Source: Sedimentisphaerales bacterium
Lineage (GTDB): Bacteria; Planctomycetota; Phycisphaerae; Sedimentisphaerales; Anaerobacaceae
Assembly (NCBI GenBank): GCA_016931715.1
Contig: JAFGEF010000073.1
Coordinates: 1-64,000, forward strand
Length of the DNA stretch: 64,000 bases
Direction: 5' to 3'
Shown here: positions 43,012 through 52,946 of the stretch, in pieces
How the letters are laid out: the number at the start of each line of letters is the position of its first letter
How positions within the stretch are numbered: position 1 is the stretch's first letter
Notes under the pieces: generated by a model
Seen by the model: the letters and a program-made list of their open reading frames with translations, nothing else
Databases searched by the model: none
Told to the model about the DNA's origin: nothing
Program-made: the position numbers and the translations under genes

Positions 43012-43813
43012 AAAAGTCATAACTTTGTTTTTTACTTTGTCCTTGTGTATAGGCTCCTTTGCCAAAGCAGAACTATCTCTTGAGCAAAAGAGAGAATTAT
43101 TCAAACAGGCGAACGAATATTTTCAGCAGGCTAACTCCGCGAGTGAGCAGGACAGGGCGAAAGAGCTTTATGAAAAAGCGATACTAAGTTTCAATAAAAT
43201 AATTTACGAAGGTAACGTCAAAAGTGCCAGGCTGCATTATAATCTTGCAAATGCGTACTTTCTGAGCGGAAGTATCGGCAGGGCGATTTTGAATTATCGC
43301 AAAGCAGAGAAACTCGACAGTTCCGATGAGAATATAAAAAAGAACCTTGCGTTTGCACGAAGCAGGAGGATTGACAGGGTGACTGTCAATACAGAGAAAA
43401 AAGTCGTGCACACTTTGTTTTTCTGGCATTACGATTTTTCCATGAAGACAAAATTTATCCTGACCTGCGCTTTCTTCGGTGTACTTTGTTTGTGCGGCGC
43501 GGCAGCGATAAGGCGTGGTTTAATCGGGCAACTCACTGCTGTTATAGTGATATGCGGCTTACTGACAATCTTGTTTTTTGCTTCTGTTGTTATAGAATCA
43601 AAGAGCCAGGCAAGCATAAGTTATGGCGTCATTACTGCCGGGGAGGTTATCGCACGACAGGGTGACGGCCAGAATTATCCGCCAAGCTTCAGGGAATCCC
43701 TGCACGAGGGAACTGAATTCCAACTGCTCGAAAGCAGACCGCGATGGTATCACATCAAACTTACCGACAACAGCACCGGCTGGATACCATCCGATGCCGC
43801 TGAGCTTATTTAA
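43004..43813 (+). CDS. batE: BatE-type TPR and SH3-like protein
   Basis: From the ATG at 43004, which overlaps the batD stop, the protein has 269 residues. It has a signal peptide (about 1-20), TPR repeats (about 25-110, SARLHYNLANAYFLSGSIGRAILNYRKAEKLD), two membrane segments (about 143-163 and 167-190), and a C-terminal SH3-like domain (about 200-269) with GEVIARQGDGQNYPPSFRESLHEGTEF and WYHIKLTDNSTGWIP. This plan is typical of BatE at the end of the operon. A TTG at 42983 is an unlikely alternative. Confidence 0.85.
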   Translation: MYKKVITLFFTLSLCIGSFAKAELSLEQKRELFKQANEYFQQANSASEQDRAKELYEKAILSFNKIIYEGNVKSARLHYNLANAYFLSGSIGRAILNYRKAEKLDSSDENIKKNLAFARSRRIDRVTVNTEKKVVHTLFFWHYDFSMKTKFILTCAFFGVLCLCGAAAIRRGLIGQLTAVIVICGLLTILFFASVVIESKSQASISYGVITAGEVIARQGDGQNYPPSFRESLHEGTEFQLLESRPRWYHIKLTDNSTGWIPSDAAELI

Positions 43814-44025
43814 TCATTATTATTAATGCCCGGAAAACACGGGACACGGCTGGAATTGCTTCCTCCCCAACTATACAGCTTCGAAAACAAACCTGGATTA
43901 TGTTGCCATTTTAATTGTACTGCCTGACAGATTGTTTATAATATATACTAAATTTTGTGAAGATTGGATTTATGAGTTATAAAAAGAAAAAAACAATTTA
44001 TTGTTCTGGTGATAAGGAGATACAT

Positions 44026-44670
44026 ATGAAAAGCAAACTGTTTGCCATGGCGGCTGCTATTGTCATTCTTGGCGGCTGTAAATCAATGTACTATGGAACT
44101 ATGGAAAAATTTGGCGTTCACAAGCGGGAAATCCTCGTGGATCGAGTCAAAGACGCTCGCGACACACAGAATGAAGCGAAAAAACAGTTTCTGACCGCCA
44201 TGGAGCAGTTCAAGAGCGTTGTTAACTTTAAGGGCGGCGACCTTGAAAAAGAATATAACAAACTCAATGACACGCTGAAGAAAAGCGAGTCAAAGGCTGA
44301 CGAAGTGCATGATCGAATCAGTTCGGTTGAGAGCGTCTCAAAGGCTCTGTTCAAGGAATGGAACGCGGAAATCAAGAAGTATAACAGCGATGCTTTACGC
44401 AAGTCAAGCCAGGAGAAATATGACCTTACAAAAGGGAAATATAATGAACTGATTGAGTCCATGAAGCGAGCTGAAGATAAACTTGAGCCGGCTCTTATAC
44501 CTCTTCGCGACCAGGTGCTGTTTATGAAACATAATCTGAATGCAAGAGCGATAGCAGGTCTAAGTGATGAGCTTATCAATGTTCAAACTAATGTTGATGA
44601 ACTGATTCGCGACATCGAGAATGCAGTTGCTCAGGCCGATTTATTCATTACTTCTCTGCAGGCAGAATAA
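44026..44670 (+). CDS. DUF2959-type lipoprotein
   Basis: From the ATG at 44026, with AAGGAGA five bases upstream, the protein has 214 residues. A short signal peptide ends with VILGGC, a lipobox at about Cys18. Then comes YYGTMEKFGVHKREILVDRVKDARDTQNEAKKQFLTAMEQFKSV, typical of DUF2959, with a long coiled coil to the end. The upstream in-frame codons (from 43957) lack a signal sequence. The function is unknown. It stands alone between the Bat operon and the convergent DUF4332 gene. Confidence 0.85.
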   Translation: MKSKLFAMAAAIVILGGCKSMYYGTMEKFGVHKREILVDRVKDARDTQNEAKKQFLTAMEQFKSVVNFKGGDLEKEYNKLNDTLKKSESKADEVHDRISSVESVSKALFKEWNAEIKKYNSDALRKSSQEKYDLTKGKYNELIESMKRAEDKLEPALIPLRDQVLFMKHNLNARAIAGLSDELINVQTNVDELIRDIENAVAQADLFITSLQAE

Positions 44671-44807
44671 TTCCTTTGGCTTTTCTAATAATTATGGATT
44701 AGTAAAGAGAGGTTCATTATATATAGAAAAGTCCAGAAACGCTCCAGCCTTATAGCAAGACGATTTGGATTTTCTTACATAAGACTTTTTTTTTATTGTT
44801 TCAGCGA

Positions 44808-45218
44808 TTAGTATTCAACTGCGGCTGGAAGTTTTTTGGCTTGTTCAATCCAATCCTTAACAACAGCTTCTGTCGGTACGACGCGAGTGATTTTCCGGGA
44901 TTCTTTCACTTCTGTCATTTTTTTAACTAAATTGGCCGGAATACGATGTTTTAATTCTTTAACAGTATCAACTCCTGCTGCTTCCAGAAGTTCTGAGAAT
45001 TCAGAACCAACGCCTTTTATGCGATACAGATCGACCATATTTACCCATTTGAGAATCAGAGATTCGCTGATACCTGTTTTCTGGGCAAGTTCAGCACGGC
45101 CTTTTTTGGTTTTGCCTGCAGTAAGCAGTTGATCGGTGCTGCTCACGCCTGCATTGCGGAGTTTTTCTCCATAAGCCAGTCCGATTCCTTCAATGTCTTC
45201 GATTTTGTATTGAGCCAT
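44808..45218 (-). CDS. DUF4332 helix-hairpin-helix protein
   Basis: From the ATG at 45218, preceded by AAAGGAGA, the protein has 136 residues; the frame is open to 45302 without a ribosome binding site. It contains two helix-hairpin-helix-like units: IEDIEGIGLAYGEKLRNAGVSSTDQLL and RIKGVGSEFSELLEAAGVDTVKELKH. This matches DUF4332, which resembles RNA polymerase alpha C-terminal and other DNA-binding HhH folds. It is divergent from the HerA-like ATPase gene, so a DNA-related function is possible. Confidence 0.85.
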   Translation of the reverse strand: MAQYKIEDIEGIGLAYGEKLRNAGVSSTDQLLTAGKTKKGRAELAQKTGISESLILKWVNMVDLYRIKGVGSEFSELLEAAGVDTVKELKHRIPANLVKKMTEVKESRKITRVVPTEAVVKDWIEQAKKLPAAVEY

Positions 45219-45302
45219 TTTCAAATCTCCTTTCTTAATAAGCTTCTTCAATTTTATTTTTAGCCAAGCGGCTAATCCTCTTTGCTTCGATAATAATATC
45301 AA

Positions 45303-45604
45303 TCCCTTATAAAATCGCCAATGTTTTTTTGAAGTATTTATATTTAATTTGAAAGTTTTCTATATGTTCTTATTGCTAAAAATATAGCGTCTTGAAGTAT
45401 TTCAGGAAGAAAGATTTTTTGACTATTGCAGACATTTTATGTAAAATTATAAACATCTTTAAGGGTAATAAAATGATTTTTGGGGGGCAAAAAAAAGGAA
45501 AAACCGAAAAACCATTTTAATCCGAAAGGAATAGTAATGGGAAGTGATAGTTTTAATAATGCAGTTTACAAGCAGTTATATCGGTGGAAAAATGGAGTAT
45601 CGAG
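45303..45604. other. Intergenic region with HerA-gene promoter and leader ORF
   Basis: The divergent gap holds a promoter at 45419-45447. A 23-codon ORF (45537-45608), with AAAGGAA five bases upstream, overlaps the HerA-like start codon as ATGA. The ORF could be a translated leader. The middle has a G6-rich AAAA tract. Nothing else is recognised. Confidence 0.5.
45419..45447 (+). promoter_or_regulatory. Promoter of the HerA-like ATPase gene
   Basis: TTGACT (45419-45424) and TAAAAT (45442-45447) are separated by 17 bases, about 158 bases before the start at 45605. Confidence 0.6.
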
Positions 45605-47098
45605 ATGACAAAACCTATGATTATAGCCCGGAATTCTCAGAATGTTGAATTTAAGTTGATTGCCCGGATGGCGAATCGTCATGGGCTGGTAGCTGGAGCT
45701 ACGGGAACAGGCAAGACAGTGACCCTGCAAAGAATGGCAGAGTGTTTCAGCGAAAACGGCGTCCCGGTTTTTCTGGCTGATGTGAAAGGAGACCTTGCCG
45801 GCATTAGTCAAAAAGGGACGGAAAATCCCAAAATCATGGAACGCATTAAGCTGCTCAATCTTACCGATCACTGTTTTTGTGAGTATCCAGCGGCGTTCTG
45901 GGATGTGTTCGGGCAAAGCGGGCATCCAATACGTACAACTATTTCTGATATGGGGCCGCTGTTGATGAGTCGGCTTTTTAATCTTAATGAAGTGCAGGCA
46001 GGCGTGTTGACCCTGATTTTTAAAATTGCCGACGACAATGGCCTGCTCCTTCTTGACTTGAAAGATTTGAGAGCCATGGTCCAGTATGTTGGAGATAATG
46101 CTTCTCAATTTACTACAGAATATGGAAATATTTCCAAAGCATCTGTCGGCGCCATTCAAAGAGGTGTTCTGGAACTTGAGATGCAGGGGGGAGAGCAGTT
46201 TTTCGGCGAACCAATGCTGGATATTTTTGATTTGATCCGAACAAATTCAGATGGAAGAGGCATCATCAATATTTTAGCAGCCGATCAATTGATTACAAGG
46301 CCAAAAGTATATGCGACTTTCCTGCTTTGGCTGCTGGCGGAACTTTTTGAACGTTTGCCTGAAGCGGGTGATTTGGAAAAACCAAAAATGGTTTTCTTTT
46401 TCGATGAAGCACATTTTCTTTTTGAAGACGCCCCGAAAGCATTGCTCGATAAGATCGAACAGGTGGTAAGACTCATTCGTTCCAAAGGCATTGGAGTATA
46501 CTTTGTCACTCAGAATCCCAGAGATATACCGGATAAAGTATTAGCCCAGTTAGGCAACCGCGTGCAGCATGCGCTGAGAGCATTTACACCTCTGGAACAA
46601 AAAGCAGTCAGGCTCATGGCACAGACATTCCGTCCCAATCCTGAGCTTGACATTGAAAAGGTAATCACAGAGCTTGGCACAGGTGAAGCTCTCATTTCTT
46701 TCCTGGAAGAAAAAGGCACGCCTGCGGCGGTCGAACGTGCTTTTGTATGCCCGCCGGAGAGCCGCATTGGTGCTGTTACAGTTGAGGAGCGTCAGGCAAT
46801 TATTAAAAATTCGTTTCATTTCGGCAGATATGAAAAGATGATTGACCGGGAATCGGCATTTGAAAAGATAAAAAAAAGAACCGAAGAAAGAACTGCTCAA
46901 ATAAAACCTGTTGGACGACAGGAAAAGATGTATGCTCCTTCTTCCGGCTCTCGGAAACCTGCGGGAAGACGCAGTCCGGGAAGACCGCGTGACAGTTTTG
47001 GAGAAGCCTTTGCCAAAAGTACAGTGCGCTCTATTGGAAGTTCGCTTGGCCGTCAGATTGTCCGCGGATTGCTGGGATCGATTCTTGGGAAAAGATAA
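45605..47098 (+). CDS. HerA-like ATPase (DUF853, YjgR type)
   Basis: The 497-residue protein is an ASCE/HerA-like ATPase of the DUF853 family. Walker A is GATGTGKT (31-38), and the Walker B motif is FFFDEAH (264-270). Other family stretches are [15 protein letters not shown] and [37 protein letters not shown]. The C terminus is Arg/Gly/Ser-rich and ends with [13 protein letters not shown]. Family members are presumed to pump or unwind DNA; the real role is unproven. No nurA-like nuclease gene is beside it. The start at ATG 45605 has GGAG seven bases upstream; GTG 45584 is less likely. Confidence 0.9.
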   Translation: MTKPMIIARNSQNVEFKLIARMANRHGLVAGATGTGKTVTLQRMAECFSENGVPVFLADVKGDLAGISQKGTENPKIMERIKLLNLTDHCFCEYPAAFWDVFGQSGHPIRTTISDMGPLLMSRLFNLNEVQAGVLTLIFKIADDNGLLLLDLKDLRAMVQYVGDNASQFTTEYGNISKASVGAIQRGVLELEMQGGEQFFGEPMLDIFDLIRTNSDGRGIINILAADQLITRPKVYATFLLWLLAELFERLPEAGDLEKPKMVFFFDEAHFLFEDAPKALLDKIEQVVRLIRSKGIGVYFVTQNPRDIPDKVLAQLGNRVQHALRAFTPLEQKAVRLMAQTFRPNPELDIEKVITELGTGEALISFLEEKGTPAAVERAFVCPPESRIGAVTVEERQAIIKNSFHFGRYEKMIDRESAFEKIKKRTEERTAQIKPVGRQEKMYAPSSGSRKPAGRRSPGRPRDSFGEAFAKSTVRSIGSSLGRQIVRGLLGSILGKR

Positions 47099-47506
47099 AA
47101 TTTTACATACCGAAATGATAGCCTGCCGTGTTCGAGGATATTTTCAGGATTAAATTCATCTGTAATGTCACTGTCAAGAGCATACGTGCTTATCAAATTA
47201 AAGGCAGCCATTTGAATTTTGCATTTAAATCTATTGTTTTGCGAATCATTGACAAAGAGAGTATAATTGCTTATTAATCATATAGTTAATTTTGCTCTCT
47301 TTTGTTTTTTAGGTATTTATTGTCATGGTCAATACTATCATTCGCTGCACTTTTTCAAACGAAATTTGAACAGCATTGACAGTATCTCATATGAAGAATG
47401 TAAATAGAGTCATGCGATAGGCTTTGGATAGAATGGGGGACTGATGCAGTATTATCTGTTGTTTGTTTATTAAATTGGGTAAGTATTATTCTTAGAGATT
47501 AAAAAA
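47099..47506. other. Intergenic region before the GH57-GT5 gene
   Basis: This 408-base gap has no credible ORF. Complementary arms AAAGAGAG and CTCTCTTT (about 47254-47303), with an inner ATTAA / TTAAT stem and followed by a T-rich run, could be a terminator for the upstream gene. A TTGACA at 47249-47254 with a TATTAA 17 bases downstream is a weak promoter candidate that overlaps the same structure. Confidence 0.4.
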
Positions 47507-50242
47507 ATGGCATTAGTGACATTTTATTTTCAATTGCATCAGCCTTTCAGGCTGCACCCTGACAGAAACAAATTTCTTTGGGATAAGAACAACAGGGAAA
47601 TCTTTGAAAAGGTCTCGGAAAAAAGCTATTTGCCCGCAACAAGAATGTTTATCGGACTTATTGCCGATAATCCCGGATTTAAAATTACTCTAAGTATGTC
47701 CGGGACTTTTCTGGAACAGGCGCAAATGTATAAACCTGAATTAATCCAGTGCCTGCAGGAATTACTTAATACCGGCAGACAGGCAAACCAGGTCGAATTT
47801 CTTGAAGAGACATACTATCACTCTCTTGCAGGCTTGTTTGACGATCTGGAAAAGCATGAATTCAGGGATCAGGTTTCTTTGCACAGGGCAAAGATGGAGG
47901 ATATTTTTGGAATAAAACCCGGATCGTTCAGAAATACTGAACTGATGTACAACAACATGATTGCAGATGTTGTTGAAGATATGGGTTTTAAAACAATTCT
48001 TTGTGAGAAAAGAGATGATATGTATGGCTTCAGGGATGGAAAGCATATATCACCTAACGCAATATTTCGGGCTAAAGGCAGTAATTTAATTGTTATTCCC
48101 AGAAACAGAGAGCTGAGCGATGATGTCGCATACAGATTTCCCCATACCCCGATTTCTGCCGAGCATTATGCATGGAGTATTGCACAAATTGACGGCGAGG
48201 CGGTTATGCTCGGATATGACTATGAACATCTTGGAGAGCATATATGGAAAGATAAAGGGATATTTGAATTCTGGACAGCTTTGCCTAAAGCTTTGGCTGA
48301 GCATCAGAATATAAAAGTCGTAAATCCAGGTGAGATTGCCGAATTATTTAATAATGCCGATTGCCCGGTTGTAGATATTCATGGTTTATCTACCTCTTCA
48401 TGGGCAGATGCAGCACGAGACACTTTTGGCTGGTTAGGGAATAAAACCCAGCAGGAGCTTTTTTCACGAATTAAAAGTATGGAGAAACAAACCAAAAAGG
48501 CAGGAGGAGAATATCTGACAAAATGGAGGCATTTGACAACCTCTGACCAGCTCTACTTTCTCCATGAGAGTACCGGTTCAGACCATGCGGTGCATTCCTA
48601 TTTTAATCCTTATGGTTCCGTAGGAGAAGCGGCCAGAATCATAACAGACAAGATATGGGAACTGGAAAAATCGGTAGGGAATTTCCATATACTAAAAAAG
48701 GTCGAACGAATCCCTGTAATAATAATAAGTCCAGAAACGGATAAGCTGCCTACGGAAGGAATGGGAGAGTTCGCACAATACGTTTCAGGCAAGAGCGGCG
48801 GGATGGGAGAGGTGGTTTCCGCGCTGTGCAGAGGTCTTTCCGACAATGATATATTGACTTATATTATCACGCTTAATCTGAAAAGAAAGTTTATGGTCAA
48901 GGCGGGATTGAGCAAGGAGGAGTTTATAAAAGAAACATATCATCTGCCGCGCGAGAACATCAAAATGGTTGATTCTTCCTTATTCGAAAATTATTTGAGC
49001 GCATATGATGGTAATCCTGTTACGACATCTGCGGAATTTCAAAAACAGATAAGAAATATTCTGATTAAGGAAATAATTTCAAAGCATCGCGGAAAGGGCA
49101 TTATTCATTCTCATGACTGGATGGCGGGAGGAATTATTACTGCTTATGCCAAATTGAGAGGAGTCCCTTTGCTTCATACTGTCCATAATTCTCATACAGG
49201 TCTGATACCTTTGCAGATGTTCGAGGGGGTGAATTTGGGTGAACTTTCGAATAATATATACTTTTCGAATGACCGCGGCAGGGAATGCGTTGATTGCCAG
49301 GCTACGGCGATTAAAAGTGCAACTATGGTCAATTATGTCGGCAAGAGATTTCTTGAAGAAACAATACAGGACTATTTTCTTGACAGGCAAATTATTCCAT
49401 GGGGTGTGAGGCAGGAAACAAAAGCGAAATTTCAATATGGTTCGGTATTAGCGATTCCTAATGGAATTTCTCCCACGATGTACCCGGAAAACCAGATTGA
49501 AAATCCTGATCTTGACAAGCCAGGTCTTGCAAAGAAATATGATGCGAATGATAATGTTATTGAAGCAAAAAAACTTAATTTAATCAAGTTTCAGAAAAAA
49601 ACCGGCCTGCAGGTTAATCCGGATGCAATTCTCTTATACTGGCCGTCAAGGCTGGATAAAATGCAAAAAGGCGTGGAGCTTCTTGAGGATATCGCCCAGA
49701 AATTTGTGATAGAGCATCCTGATGTTCAGATAGCAGTTATTGGAAATCCTGTAGGGGATGACAAAACTCATGCTGAAATACTTGGAAGAATTGCCTGGAC
49801 TTCAGGGAAGAAAATTTTATACAGTCCATTCGATGATGACCTGAGCATATTGGGCTATGCCGCTGCAAGCGATGTTTTTGGCGCATCTTTGTATGAACCG
49901 TTTGGGCAGATTGATGTGGTCGGAAATCTTTATGGTGCAACAGCGACAAATCGCGATACAGGAGGTTTTCACGATAAGATTGTGCCTCTAAGGCTCAAGA
50001 AGTTAGGATCGCCGAAAGATGTGGGAAACGGCGTGCTTTTCAAGGATTATGACGCTGGAGGTTTGTGGTGGGGATTAAAAACAACTATCCAGAACCATCG
50101 ATATTTTAGAAATAATCCTGAAGAATGGGAAAAGCAGGCAAAAAGAATAATGAAAGAAACCAAAAATAAATGGGATCTGAGAAATATGGTTGCCGGATAT
50201 TTATCAGCCTATCAGAAAATATTAGGTTATCCCATAATCTAA
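47507..50242 (+). CDS. GH57 - GT5 fusion: alpha-amylase-like and glycogen-synthase-like
   Basis: The 911-residue protein joins two enzyme families. Residues 1 to about 390 form a glycoside hydrolase family 57 domain: QLHQPFR at 10-16, the nucleophile motif FRNTEL (Glu145) and DYEHLGEH with the acid Asp238. From about 402 a glycosyltransferase family 5 (starch/glycogen synthase-like) domain follows: KSGGMGEVVSAL (429-440, matching KxGGLxDV), SHDWMAGGIITAYAK, VHNSHTG, and LYEPFGQIDV near the C terminus. The pair suggests synthesis and trimming or branching of an alpha-glucan. ADP- or UDP-glucose preference cannot be told from sequence alone. It stands alone, without glgB or glgC in the window. 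Confidence 0.92.
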   Translation: MALVTFYFQLHQPFRLHPDRNKFLWDKNNREIFEKVSEKSYLPATRMFIGLIADNPGFKITLSMSGTFLEQAQMYKPELIQCLQELLNTGRQANQVEFLEETYYHSLAGLFDDLEKHEFRDQVSLHRAKMEDIFGIKPGSFRNTELMYNNMIADVVEDMGFKTILCEKRDDMYGFRDGKHISPNAIFRAKGSNLIVIPRNRELSDDVAYRFPHTPISAEHYAWSIAQIDGEAVMLGYDYEHLGEHIWKDKGIFEFWTALPKALAEHQNIKVVNPGEIAELFNNADCPVVDIHGLSTSSWADAARDTFGWLGNKTQQELFSRIKSMEKQTKKAGGEYLTKWRHLTTSDQLYFLHESTGSDHAVHSYFNPYGSVGEAARIITDKIWELEKSVGNFHILKKVERIPVIIISPETDKLPTEGMGEFAQYVSGKSGGMGEVVSALCRGLSDNDILTYIITLNLKRKFMVKAGLSKEEFIKETYHLPRENIKMVDSSLFENYLSAYDGNPVTTSAEFQKQIRNILIKEIISKHRGKGIIHSHDWMAGGIITAYAKLRGVPLLHTVHNSHTGLIPLQMFEGVNLGELSNNIYFSNDRGRECVDCQATAIKSATMVNYVGKRFLEETIQDYFLDRQIIPWGVRQETKAKFQYGSVLAIPNGISPTMYPENQIENPDLDKPGLAKKYDANDNVIEAKKLNLIKFQKKTGLQVNPDAILLYWPSRLDKMQKGVELLEDIAQKFVIEHPDVQIAVIGNPVGDDKTHAEILGRIAWTSGKKILYSPFDDDLSILGYAAASDVFGASLYEPFGQIDVVGNLYGATATNRDTGGFHDKIVPLRLKKLGSPKDVGNGVLFKDYDAGGLWWGLKTTIQNHRYFRNNPEEWEKQAKRIMKETKNKWDLRNMVAGYLSAYQKILGYPII

Positions 50243-50414
50243 AAGAAGGCTGCACGCACAATGCTCGCAGCACATAAATTGAATCTCTGGAAATTTGATG
50301 ACTTTCAAATAAAAGTCACAGCCATATACTGTATTTGCTTTTGTCGTATGCCGCTAAAAGAGCAGAAAGTATAATTCAGTTTATCTGGAAAAGTTCATCA
50401 CCAGCATTCTCAAC

Positions 50415-50500
50415 GGAGCAGGAGGGATTCGAACCCCCGTCACCCGTAAAGGTGAAACGGTTTTCAAAACCGTCGCGATGAGCCGCTCTGCCACTGCTCC
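50415..50500 (-). tRNA. tRNA-Ser (anticodon TGA)
   Basis: The 86-base minus-strand tRNA has acceptor arms GGAGCAG / CTGCTCC, anticodon arm ACGGT-TTTGAAA-ACCGT with anticodon TGA, a long variable arm (TCACC / GGGTGA) and T-loop TTCGAAT. The long variable arm fits serine. CCA is not encoded. Confidence 0.93.
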
Positions 50501-50711
50501 TGGCCTTAAATTCTTTCGATGTAATGTACATGAAACATAACAAATTTGCAATAGTACTTTTGTAAAACTCGATTTTTTAATAAAAATGCAGATTTGTATA
50601 ATTTTTTATAAATTTCAAATTTTATAGTTGACAATACATAGTATGTAATACATAATATGTAAGACATAATAAATAATAATACAAAGCAGTTCATTTTTCA
50701 GGAGTCTTTAT

Positions 50712-51053
50712 ATGAAATTCGAGAGTCAGTTATTAAAGGGAATCGCGCCGGTGGTTGTATTGGAAATTCTTTCACGCGGGCCAATGTACGGCTACGAACT
50801 AAGCCAGGCAATCGAGCAGAGAAGCGGCAAAATCCTCACGCTTGGCAAAGGAACGCTTTACCCATTGCTCTACAACCTTGAAGCTAAAAAAATGATTGCG
50901 GGCAAATGGGAAGATAATCAGGCCGTAAGAAAAAGAAGATATTACTCCATCACTGATACAGGCGTGGATGAATTGGCAAAGCAGAAAGCACAGTTGAAAG
51001 AACTTACCGCCGGCTTGGGCCTTATTTTTGGCGGCGCATTTTCACCAGCTTAA
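50712..51053 (+). CDS. PadR family transcriptional regulator
   Basis: The 113-residue protein is a PadR-type winged-helix regulator: LEILSRGPMYGYELSQAIEQRSG (recognition half), GTLYPLLYNLEAKKMIAGKW and RRYYSITDTGVDELAK are all family hallmarks. It lacks the long C-terminal helical extension, so it belongs to the short type. AGGAG is eight bases before the ATG. An upstream tract (about 50631-50690) of quasi-repeats ACATA/ATGTA may include its promoter. It probably controls itself and the next gene, a common pairing with HAAS-domain membrane proteins. Confidence 0.93.
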   Translation: MKFESQLLKGIAPVVVLEILSRGPMYGYELSQAIEQRSGKILTLGKGTLYPLLYNLEAKKMIAGKWEDNQAVRKRRYYSITDTGVDELAKQKAQLKELTAGLGLIFGGAFSPA

Positions 51054-51060
51054 AAACGAT

Positions 51061-51099
51061 TGTCATTCTGAGGCACTTAGGGACGAAGAATCTGGCTCG
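51061..51099. repeat. Partial GTCAT repeat between padR and its partner
   Basis: TGTCATTCTGAG followed by GACGAAGAATCTGGCTCGC matches the left half of the elements at 34759 and 62576. The right inverted half is missing. Confidence 0.5.
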
Positions 51100-51168
51100 C
51101 TAATATGATTTCCAGTTTCTTGTCCGGCATTACAAGCTGAGTTGCTTAGATAGAAATAAGAGGAAATT

Positions 51169-52890
51169 ATGGCAAAGGAAAATGAAAAAAACAACGCAAA
51201 TCAACTCCCTGATAGTGCGATACAATTTATCGAAAATGTTATCAATAAAATACGCTATCGCAGAAAAATCAGGACTGATGTGCAGAATGAATTGATAGCA
51301 CATTTTGAAGATGAATTGCAGGAGTGCAAAACAGGCCAGGAGAGAGATGAAAAAGCGAAAGAGTTAATAAAAGAATTCGGTGAAGTAAAACTTTTAGCAA
51401 CTCTGATTCGACGCGCGAAAAAACGCTGCCGGCCCCTGTGGCGAACAATGATTGCAAGAATATTTCAAATTGCGGTTGTTTTAATTTTATGCTTGTTTAT
51501 TTATATAGCGTGGTTCTTTTCAGGCAAACCTGCGATAACCAGAAATTATGTAGCAGAGCTTAATAATATTTCCATACCGAAAGCTGATGAGTCACTTAAT
51601 GCTGCCCCTTTATATGATAAGGCGGCGGAAATGCTAAAAAAGGACGTGAATGATATTAATGAGTATATGGGTATATTATGGGCTGATTTAAATGCTGAAC
51701 AAAAAAAAGTTGTCGAAAAATGGTTTGAAGATAATAAGGACATTCTGAAACTGGTAACAGATGGTACACAAAAACCATATTTCTGGAGAAAGCATAAGGA
51801 ACAATCAGATATGATGGGAATTATCATACCTAATCTTGTGGAATTTAGAATGATTGCAAGGATAATTACATGGCATATGTGGATGAATGCAGAGCACAAT
51901 CGATTCAAAGAAGCTTTCCTTGATATAAAAACATGCTTTCTGCTCGGGCAGCATCTAAGGGGAAACGTGACTTTAATCGAGCAGCTTGTCGGAATTTCCA
52001 TTGAGTCCATGTCTGCCAGAAATACCCGCGAGTTATTAAATATATATGTTATTGATAAAAATACCTTAGCGGAGTTTCAACAAGACTATGAGCTGATGAC
52101 TGAAAGAAAAGATTTTACATTACAGTTTAAGGCAGAATCTTTGGGTTCTTATGATGTCATTCAAAGAGCTTTCACTGATGGTTTCGGAAGGGATCATATA
52201 ATACCTAAAGTATTAAAACAGTTATATCCTGAAGCACAAGTTTTGTTAAGCAGCGGAACAGTAAATTATCCGCCTGCTGTGGTTAAGCAAACAAGCTGGT
52301 TTTCAGACATTCTTTCTGATATATGTGATATTACATCCGATGTTACACAATGGGTAAAGAAAAATGGATATTTGTTGTTTCTGCACCCTGATAAGGAAGA
52401 AACTTATAGAACCGTTCAACAAATGTATGATTACGTGGAGAAGATGAAATCAATGACTCCGGCGCAGTTGCACGCAGAAGGAGTGAACCTTGAAGAAAAA
52501 CTAATGAACATAGCGAAAGGTAATTTGTTACTGGTAAATAACGCACCGGCTATAGCAAGAATAAATGAGATATGCTATCATAATAAAGCTGAAATTGAGG
52601 CAACTCTTGTTGTTTTGTCTTTAGTCAGGTTTAACAGGGAACATGGTAACTATCCCCAAAATTTAGAACAGCTTGCAGTGGAAAATTATATAAAAAAATT
52701 GCCTATGGATCCATTCAGCAATAAACCTTTCGTATATAAAATTAACGAACAGAATTTTATACTATACAGCACAGGTTCGGATTGCAAGGATAATGGCGGC
52801 GAAGTCTTTCGGGATAAGGGTGGACAGGTACGAACATGGGGTAAATCCGGTGATGCGGTATTGTGGCCAGTGACAAGGCCGGAAGAATAA
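51169..52890 (+). CDS. HAAS-like N-terminal domain membrane protein
   Basis: The 573-residue protein begins with a helical HAAS-type (permease-prefix) part (about 15-85, RYRRKIRTDVQNELIAHFEDELQE...EKAKELIKEFGEVKLLATLI). One membrane segment follows (about 98-122). The large C-terminal extracytoplasmic part is not recognised; its end (about 470-573, LSLVRFNREHGNYPQNLEQLAVENYIKKLPMDPFSNKPFVYK) resembles the planctomycete type II secretion-like pilin-associated repeat with NYP...LP.DPF. PadR regulators are often paired with HAAS proteins. The function is unknown. Confidence 0.8.
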   Translation: MAKENEKNNANQLPDSAIQFIENVINKIRYRRKIRTDVQNELIAHFEDELQECKTGQERDEKAKELIKEFGEVKLLATLIRRAKKRCRPLWRTMIARIFQIAVVLILCLFIYIAWFFSGKPAITRNYVAELNNISIPKADESLNAAPLYDKAAEMLKKDVNDINEYMGILWADLNAEQKKVVEKWFEDNKDILKLVTDGTQKPYFWRKHKEQSDMMGIIIPNLVEFRMIARIITWHMWMNAEHNRFKEAFLDIKTCFLLGQHLRGNVTLIEQLVGISIESMSARNTRELLNIYVIDKNTLAEFQQDYELMTERKDFTLQFKAESLGSYDVIQRAFTDGFGRDHIIPKVLKQLYPEAQVLLSSGTVNYPPAVVKQTSWFSDILSDICDITSDVTQWVKKNGYLLFLHPDKEETYRTVQQMYDYVEKMKSMTPAQLHAEGVNLEEKLMNIAKGNLLLVNNAPAIARINEICYHNKAEIEATLVVLSLVRFNREHGNYPQNLEQLAVENYIKKLPMDPFSNKPFVYKINEQNFILYSTGSDCKDNGGEVFRDKGGQVRTWGKSGDAVLWPVTRPEE

Positions 52891-52892
52891 AA

Positions 52893-52911
52893 AATCGGGG
52901 AGACAAGATTT
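52893..52911 (-). repeat. Inverted 19-bp copy of the tRNA-Pro 3' end
   Basis: AATCGGGGAGACAAGATTT is the exact reverse complement of 53169-53187, the T-loop, T-stem and acceptor end of tRNA-Pro plus three following bases. It lies directly after the HAAS gene stop, about 260 bases before the tRNA end. It is too long to be chance in so short a region. Confidence 0.8.
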
Positions 52912-52946
52912 TCCGCAGGATGCCTTAGGCAGAACCTTGCGATTGA

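Noticed and set aside
45584-45604. GTG start of the HerA-like ATPase at 45584
   Set aside because: The ATG at 45605 has GGAG at the right distance and fits the family N terminus.
47249-47267. TTGACA and TATAAT before the GH57-GT5 gene as a promoter
   Set aside because: They are only seven bases apart, too close for sigma-70; a 17-base partner exists but is weak.
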